From: Nissolia schottii
Lineage: Eukaryota; Streptophyta; Magnoliopsida; Fabales; Fabaceae
Direction of reading: 5' to 3'
Assembly: GCA_003254905.1 (NCBI GenBank)
Contig: QANU01093679.1
Location: 1,672,818 to 1,736,817, forward strand
DNA: 64,000 nt
Below are positions 57,501 through 64,000 of the stretch, piece by piece. The stretch's first letter is position 1. Every line of letters starts with the position of its first letter. The position numbers were made by a program, and so were the translations under genes. The notes beneath the pieces are model-generated. The model made no database searches. It had not been told where the DNA came from and saw only the letters and a list, made by a program, of their open reading frames with translations.

Positions 57501-60500
57501 TTGGAAACCATTATGGCATATAACAGAGGAAAGCTGTTGTTGGTCAACAAATACCTGTTCCCATGGAAGTCAGGTAGAACGTGTAAATCTTCAGTCAAGG
57601 CAGCAACAAAGGATTTGTTCTGCTCAATCATCACTGTTTCCAAGAGCTTGTTCAGAAGCTCAAACAGTGAAATCTCTGAAGTATTAAAGCATAGAACAAT
57701 TAGCCTTGTCAATGCATTATAAAAGCACTGAATCTGGTTAGTTAATTGATGTATGTAGACTCCAAAAGGATGAAAAAAAAAAATACTTACTTTGGGAAGC
57801 AGCTCGATTTGCAAGGAGTGGAGAAGCAGCATGGTTTTCAATTATATGATCCAATAATGCGCCAGTAGCACTCTGTCCTCCTTCAGTCAGCCAATATTCT
57901 GGTACCATTGCTAAAAATCCAGACACAGAAAAAAATAGATCACAACACAGATGCAAGAGAATAGGGTAAGTGAGAAGTCACAACAATATATGATGTCAAC
58001 AAGAACAGAGACACAAAAGTATATAAAGTCAATGTTAACATGAGAAAAAAAATTCATGAGATCAACTCGAATATCTTTCAGATCCAAGTTCCAACCGACA
58101 CAGATTTTACTCATTAATTTTCAACTACAACCTGAACGAAGCATGCAACTTATAATTAATACCAAAAATAGAAAATCCCACTTGTCACTTGAAAGTAACA
58201 GCAATTTTCAAACATCTTAATTCTTGATAGTTGATATTAACAACAGTTAAACTGCATGATTGCCGGGGTAGCCTCCTAAATATAGACTCAATTATTACAA
58301 AATGTCTATTATAAACGCAATGCAATGTCATCCAAATTTGATACTTAATTCATAAAATAGAGAAAACAGTACAATGTACCTGACCAAAATGGACCCCAGA
58401 CCCCAGGAATGAATAATTTGCTCCGGGATACAGCCATATGGCACGTAGAAGTTCCACAAACTAACACCATGCGGCTGCAAATTGCTTCCCCACCATGTTC
58501 TGAGGATACACATCTTTTTTAGTCAAGAAATACTACTGCTTCATCCAAATAACTTACAATCACAAGGTAACGTTGACAACCTTCAGCTTCTGTTGGAGGC
58601 ACACTTTCAATTACCCCCACACCACCAGCATGAGCATCAATTAGTGATGTCCCAACAGGAATTCCTGGTACCAGACCCAGTTCCTGAAAATTCAACCCCT
58701 CAAAAGTTTCACAAAGCATCCATATCATAGGAGTTTGTCACATCAAACTGAACCAATCTCCACAGAAGGAGGAAGCTTGTACTAATATTCTTCCCACTAA
58801 GCAAGACATTTTTGCTTCATTACTTAAACTCAAGGAAGTACCAGTTCAAAATTCAAAGTAATGTGAAATCTTCAGTAAAGTTTCTTGCCTTTGCTGCAGT
58901 AGGAGTAAGGCCAGAACCCAAAGGATGGCCAGGGAAAGCAACACTTCTTCCTGTCATTATCATTCATTATCAAGATAAGCAGGAAGATAGAAATGGCAAA
59001 GAATGGCACAAACTGTGATTGTAAGCTTACTCAATGCTTAACCGCAGTGTTCACCTGATCAAGCATGAGAAAACAACAACTCTTTGAAAAATAAGCAATT
59101 ACCATCTTTCAAAGTTAATCATAAGTTAGAACAAATAATGTTGCATCATAACATTGTTTCTTCATATTGAACTTTTAAAAGGAGAAATCAAATTAAATCT
59201 AAGGTGGATTAACACAGCTTGCAACAAGAACAAGAACAAAGCCTCTTTCCACTCGGTGGGGTTGGCTATATCGATCAAGCGATGTCATGGTGTCCTATCA
59301 TGAACCATGTCTAGAAACAAACCAATTAAATCTGTCTTTATTAATGATTTTGTTCATAATTTTTCTTGCTCTCCCTCTATCTCTAACTATAGAGCCACTC
59401 TCTATTTGATTCACTCATGTTATTGGGGCTTTTAAAAGTCTTCTCCTCACATGACTAAAGTACATAAGGCAAGATTCTAATGCCTTTTTTATCATTGGTG
59501 TTACCCCCAACTTTCTTTCTAATAAATACATTCTTAATCGTATCTTGTCTAGTGTATTCGCTCATCAAATGCAATATTCTCATCTCTAAAATAATGAGTT
59601 TATTCTCTTGGTTTTTTACCGCTCAATATTTAGTCCCATTCAATATTGTCAGTCTTATAGTTAGGCAGTAAAATTTTCCCATAGTTTCTTTTTCTTCCAC
59701 AAATAACACCGAAAGCACTCCTCTATTTAATCTACCTAGCTTTCATCTTATGTTTTATACCTTCTAATTCCCAATGATTCTGTGTGATAGATTCAAGATA
59801 AGTAAAGCATGTAACTTGTGATATGGTATGATCTCCAATTTAACACAATTTGCAGTTGCAACAAAATATTCCTAAAGATAATTTCCTGAATTTAAAATTT
59901 GATAGAAAAGTAATGAAAGTTTGATATAGTCCTGGACTCCCGGTCAAAGAGGTTGCTATTTGCATACAAGCTTCCCATCTCATACTAAAATCTTGTAGAC
60001 AAAGAAAATGCATTTGCAGATAAGGAAAACCCAAAGCATATAGCATTTTCTCTTTTACCACTTCTGTCCAAGAACAGGTCATGTACTAAAACAGGAATTT
60101 TGCATTTTATGACAAGAAGAGTACAGATTCAAACTATCACAATTTAAGCAAAAAAAAGTCACAAATTAAAGGGGAAAAAAAAGGGGTAATGCTCATTTTG
60201 GTCCCTGAAAGTGTAAGCTTGACTCATTTTGGCCCTTGAAATTCAAAATTTGACTTTTTAATCCTTGAAATTGTAAGTTGTAGGTCAAATTAGTCCATTA
60301 GTTCATTATCATTACTGTATTCTCACATTTCCGTTGATTTATCACATTAGAAGGGAAAATAACAACAATTAAGACTGCAAATGAGTTATAGTTGCACTTG
60401 AAACTGCAAATGAGGTTGCCAAAGTAGTGATGGTGGTAAATAAAGCAGCAATAACAACTAAGATTTGTAGCTCCAAGTACCCTCACAACCATATTTTTAG

Positions 60501-63500
60501 CCTTTAGTGTTGCTACAATTATCACATTCTCATTTAATTTAAAAAATTAGTGAAAACATGACAATACAATAATGACAATGAATTGAGGGACTAATATGGC
60601 CTGTAACTTACAATTCCAAGGATTAAAAAGTTAGATTTGGAATTTTAAGGACCAAAGTGACTCGGGCTTACACTTTCAAGGACCAAAATGAGCATTTTCC
60701 CAAAATGGATTTTGCTTTCAATCCACATGGACAGTCTAAAAGCTTATCAAAGATCAAAGTAAATAGGCCAATATTGGTCAGAAGATAATACCTATTTTAG
60801 CATGATGTCCTTCAACAAGATCACCCAAACCAATTTCCTCCCAAAAGTCATCATCCCACCCACAAGCTTCCATATCTCGGGAGTCTTTGTCATTGATGTG
60901 CTGCATGTGTGCATGACCAAGATATGTCCATTTGCACACTGTGGTGCACAGACTGCGAGTATCATCTCCAGTTGCCCTAACAAATTACCAGAAGTTAATC
61001 AAAGTGAAGTGCCACTGGAGTTGAACGTTCAACTAATCTTGGAGATCAAGAAGAATAAAGCAAAATATTGTACCTGTATGACAACCAATCACTCAAGTCC
61101 ATCCACCTGAAAACCATAGACCAAGATTCTTGCAAATTTTCTCTAACCCATAGAAGCTGAAAAGTAAAATTGCAGCAGTAAAAATTTGATATATATAATT
61201 GAGTCCATAAAAGAGTGCATCATTCTCAAATTTATAATGAAGCAATAATACATTTTATGAACCAGCTGTATCGTGCAGGACCTAACCAATTTAGTAGCTT
61301 CAAGAGGCAACTAGTTGGTAATATAGTTTTTTGATAACAAATTTATTTAACCACCGACCTCCAAATAAGAATACTAGGGAAATTTAAAAAAAAAAAAAAA
61401 AAGACGATAAAGAAAACAATATTACAGAGCATATACTTTTCTCCGTGAAAGAATAATCTGTAAGCATATAATTCCCACAAATCCTATCTCTTACTCAGAT
61501 TAACAGTGATATTCTAAGTTAGATCTAAGAAGATAGCAAGGCACTATCCCAGTTGCAGATATGGTATCTAACACTTCCAGTAATCATTACCATCAACAGT
61601 TATACACCCATCAGCAATTTAATATAAAGAATATAAAATTACACCGCACTTAAAATACTTTGTAACAAAATAGCATATGAGGAGGAGAATGCTTAAAATT
61701 TAATTTAGTACAGCATACTTATGCACAGTGACCAGTGGGTAAATAACGGGACTAGTTTGGATGGTACCTTTGGTGGCTCCATTTCGGGTGAAAGTGCTCC
61801 CCCACAGTACTGTAATACAGGTGAGTTACAGGAATTGATCCTTTCAGCTTGTTCTACAGCTCTATGATCCATCCATACTATCACATTTCTTCTTGAATCA
61901 CCACTTAAGGAAACCGAAACAGGTGAGCCGTCAGCATCCACTGCAACTGTTACAATTCATAAACAACCAGTTACTGTCACTACACATACAGATTGAATCT
62001 TCCGTGTAAAGGGGAAAACCATCAATTCTAAAAATGTTACATACCAAGAGAACATGTAGCTGCAAATCCCAGACCCTTCACTTCTGTAGGTGCAACTTGT
62101 GCTTGAGAGCAAGCAGCTTTTATAGCTGCACTAATTGCAAGCCATATATCTGTAGAGGATTGCTGTTTAGAACAAAAAGATGGATCTACATTATAAAATA
62201 TAGACATTAAAGCATTGGAAGTGGAAAGAACCAAAATATATCCAAAGGACAAAAATATATCCAACTCCAGGAACTAAAGGGGAAACTTCAGAATCATCAT
62301 TTCCCCATTAGCAAGATCAACATAATAGACAAGCAGCTGCTCCAATAGAAAATGATGCATCAAATATGATTCAGATTGGTTTGCCCTTGGAGATGAAAGG
62401 TTCCAACATTAAACTCTACCAAATCCAGAAACTAAAGAAAGGTAGATATCACAGCCTCACAGAGCACCAGACCCACAAATATGGGACTCTTTATGAAACC
62501 TGATGTATTGTAGATTAGCTTCATTGCCAACATTATATAATAAATGAATCCTAAGTACTTTCCCTTTAATTTTCACAACCAACTAACATGGTAAGGTATC
62601 CCAGCAGTGGTCACTAGATGAAGACGTCATGTTAATTCTAGCAGTGGCATTCTACTGAAAGTCCATTGACTAGAGGAAATATTTATCCTTGAAAAAAAAG
62701 GGTACCTCAACACATGCACCATCTTTCCATATCTGTATTGGGCTGCTAGATGAACCAAGAAGCTTTCCTTTCTCATCAAACAGGCCTGTAATACCAGTAA
62801 AAGGAACAGATCATCTATGCCGGTTTGACACATCTAACAATGAATAAAGTTCATTAGCATACATAAACTGGCTGCAGCACAATACTGAGCAAACAATGGG
62901 AATTTAATAAAAACGATCACTTCTATTCAAATGAAGGATGTTAAATATGTGAAAATGATAGTTATTTGCACTTGTACAAATTCAGTTCAAGGAAATGGTA
63001 AAAGATAGAGAAATTAGAGAAAATGAAAGTTATCAATTGAAATTTTCATATGAAAATTTGTGAACTGCTTTTCTGGACGGAATTTGAACAATGGAGTAAC
63101 AGAAACTGACAATGAATTAAAAAAATACGAAACAATTTTTTTTCAAAAAAACTAGCAGCTTGAGTCCCTTAACTACACCACTCACATAATAAAGTCAACT
63201 AAGCCTAAAAATTGATATATGTGATCACTGGTTGATAAGCTTCATGATTAACGATTATCTAAGGAATTGGAGAATGCAGATATATGGAAATTGAAAGAAA
63301 AAAAAAAACAGCAACCGATACAAGACTAAACAGAGCATACACATCATCGAGCATCGAACGCATTGTGATAATCGGATTGAGGACAAGAATGCGGCAAAAT
63401 CGAATGGAAAAAAAAAGGTGGTGAAGAAATATGAATACCTGCACGGGCGCTGCCGGTGCCGACGTCGACGCCGAGGAAGACGGAGCGAGAAGGCTCGACG

Positions 63501-63517
63501 GAGGCGGAGGAGGCCAT
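54590..63517 (-). CDS. FGGY: FGGY-family carbohydrate kinase, 15 coding exons, 576 aa
   Basis: ATP-dependent sugar or polyol kinase of the FGGY family (plant homologue of animal FGGY; ribulose/ribitol kinase-like), probably cytosolic. Exons: 63517-63439, 62785-62706, 62162-62045, 61946-61768, 61156-61074, 60976-60792, 58950-58889, 58683-58581, 58499-58380, 57910-57791, 57675-57555, 57475-57319, 55933-55861, 55270-55143, 54712-54590; total 1731 nt (576 aa). The N-terminal [14 protein letters not shown] is the phosphate-binding motif. [65 protein letters not shown] and [20 protein letters not shown] are family signatures. Intron 7 begins with GC; the exon 8 donor (GTTGTC) is weak but its phase forces it. 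Introns hold a solo LTR, a LINE remnant and a MITE. The substrate is not deducible from sequence alone. Confidence 0.95.
56783..57252. mobile_element. Solo LTR (470 bp) with 5-bp target duplication, in an FGGY intron
   Basis: The element starts TGTTACATACCGCC and ends CAGTTCTTACA, so it has TG...CA ends. The five bases before it (56778-56782) and after it (57253-57257) are both AAAAC. Within it are a TATA-like 'attataag' and an AATAAA signal near the right end, consistent with a plus-strand LTR orientation. No internal retroviral-type coding sequence is present, so it is a solo LTR left by recombination. It lies in the intron 55934-57318. Confidence 0.85.
59225..59850 (-). mobile_element. RTE-type LINE 3'-end remnant in an FGGY intron
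   Basis: On the minus strand a broken reading frame resembles the C-terminal end of RTE reverse transcriptases: [18 protein letters not shown], then [20 protein letters not shown], then [17 protein letters not shown], with stops and losses. From memory the active consensus has ...LYGTECWAVK..., ...EMRMLRWMCG... and ...TRxDKIRN.... The terminal part matches the common plant repeat block 'ccactcggtggggttggctatat' (plus strand, near 59250-59275). It sits in the intron 58951-60791. Confidence 0.75.
60184..60701. mobile_element. MITE-like element, about 520 bp, with about 130-bp terminal inverted repeats
   Basis: The left arm GGGTAATGCTCATTTTGGTC and the reverse complement of the right arm GGGAAAATGCTCATTTTGGT are similar over about 130 bp, including 'gaaagtgtaagc', 'actttttaatcctt' and 'attgtaagtt' blocks. 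The unique middle is about 250 bp and non-coding. It lies in the FGGY intron 58951-60791, next to the RTE remnant. Target duplication not resolved. Confidence 0.8.
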
Positions 63518-64000
63518 CTCGACGGAGAGTGGGAGCGAAGGACGATGGAGTGGCTTCGTATTGGACCAACCTCTTCTATTGCCTGACATCCAATTTTTTT
63601 TCTTTTTTAATTTTTTATTTATCTTCGTTTTAGTTTGATTTGCATTCCCTACCATGTATTTTCAGATTTCGATTATCATCGCCGATTGATTAGCGCCACT
63701 GAATATATTATACGGTTTTGAAGCATAACTAAAATTAATATCTTCTACGTCACTCTGGCTTAGAAACTCTTCCTACTATCCCTTCCTTCTCAAATTTGGA
63801 AATAGGAAATTTTTCAGATCAGATTCCCATCATTGCAAGTTGCAACTGGTTTATAATAAAATATTTGTGGGCTTGTTAGTAACGAAATAATACTGTTTGA
63901 TTCTTTATATTAATTATATTGTATTTATAAAGTGATTTTATTTTTTTATGTCTTTAAAGAGAGTTTTTTACTCTCTTGCCCCTGCTACAGGAACTATTTT
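63518..64000. other. FGGY kinase 5' region
   Basis: The leader and promoter of the minus-strand FGGY gene should lie here. The frame is open upstream of the ATG to about 63655, but family alignment starts at Met (63517). No other gene is seen to the window end. Confidence 0.45.

Noticed and set aside
1-64000. CRISPR arrays, operons, phage or bacterial defence systems
   Set aside because: The window is plant nuclear DNA with intron-containing genes. The direct repeats present are microsatellites, minisatellites or transposon ends.

Overview
The window is eukaryotic nuclear DNA from a flowering plant. The evidence is an AT-rich background, genes split into many short exons by GT-AG introns, plant-only families (CIPK kinase, UGT78-type glycosyltransferase, R2R3-MYB, PR-1, PB1-Raf kinase) and typical plant retroelements and MITEs. 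A legume (Fabaceae) is my best guess from protein and repeat resemblance, but that is recalled similarity, not a search.

Layout. 1.1-5.0 kb: an ARF-like GTPase (ARL1/ARF3 type, minus, 8 coding exons, 182 aa). 7.2-11.3 kb: xylose isomerase (minus, 20 exons, 471 aa). 11.3-16.3 kb: AT-rich intergenic DNA with one MITE-like element. 16.3-19.2 kb: a CIPK21-type kinase (plus, 14-15 exons) with a TRIM-like remnant in an intron. 19.9-24.7 kb: two intronless PR-1/CAP genes in opposite orientation, separated by two inverted-repeat elements, one of which carries a fragment of a UTP10/HEATR1-like gene. 27.8-32.7 kb: a tandem UGT78-like pair, the first a pseudogene and the second intact, with a SINE between them bounded by a perfect 17-bp target duplication. 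35.1-36.7 kb: an R2R3-MYB of the RAX/MYB36 clade (minus). 36.9-43.6 kb: gene-poor. 44.2-49.4 kb: a PB1-domain Raf-like kinase (minus, 1109 aa) with probable 3' UTR introns. 50.8-53.4 kb: a decayed LINE abutting a 22-bp minisatellite. 54.6-63.5 kb: an FGGY-family sugar/polyol kinase (minus, 15 exons, 576 aa) whose introns hold a solo LTR, an RTE-type LINE remnant and a MITE.

Exon coordinates were derived by hand. For every intact gene the summed exon lengths give an uninterrupted frame of the length expected for the family. Three introns use GC donors.

The genes do not form a pathway or operon; this is an ordinary collinear plant segment. I found no evidence for an undescribed multi-gene system. 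The most interesting material is at the level of mobile elements (gene-fragment capture, solo LTR, SINE) and unusual splicing (19-nt microexon, GC-AG introns, 3' UTR introns).
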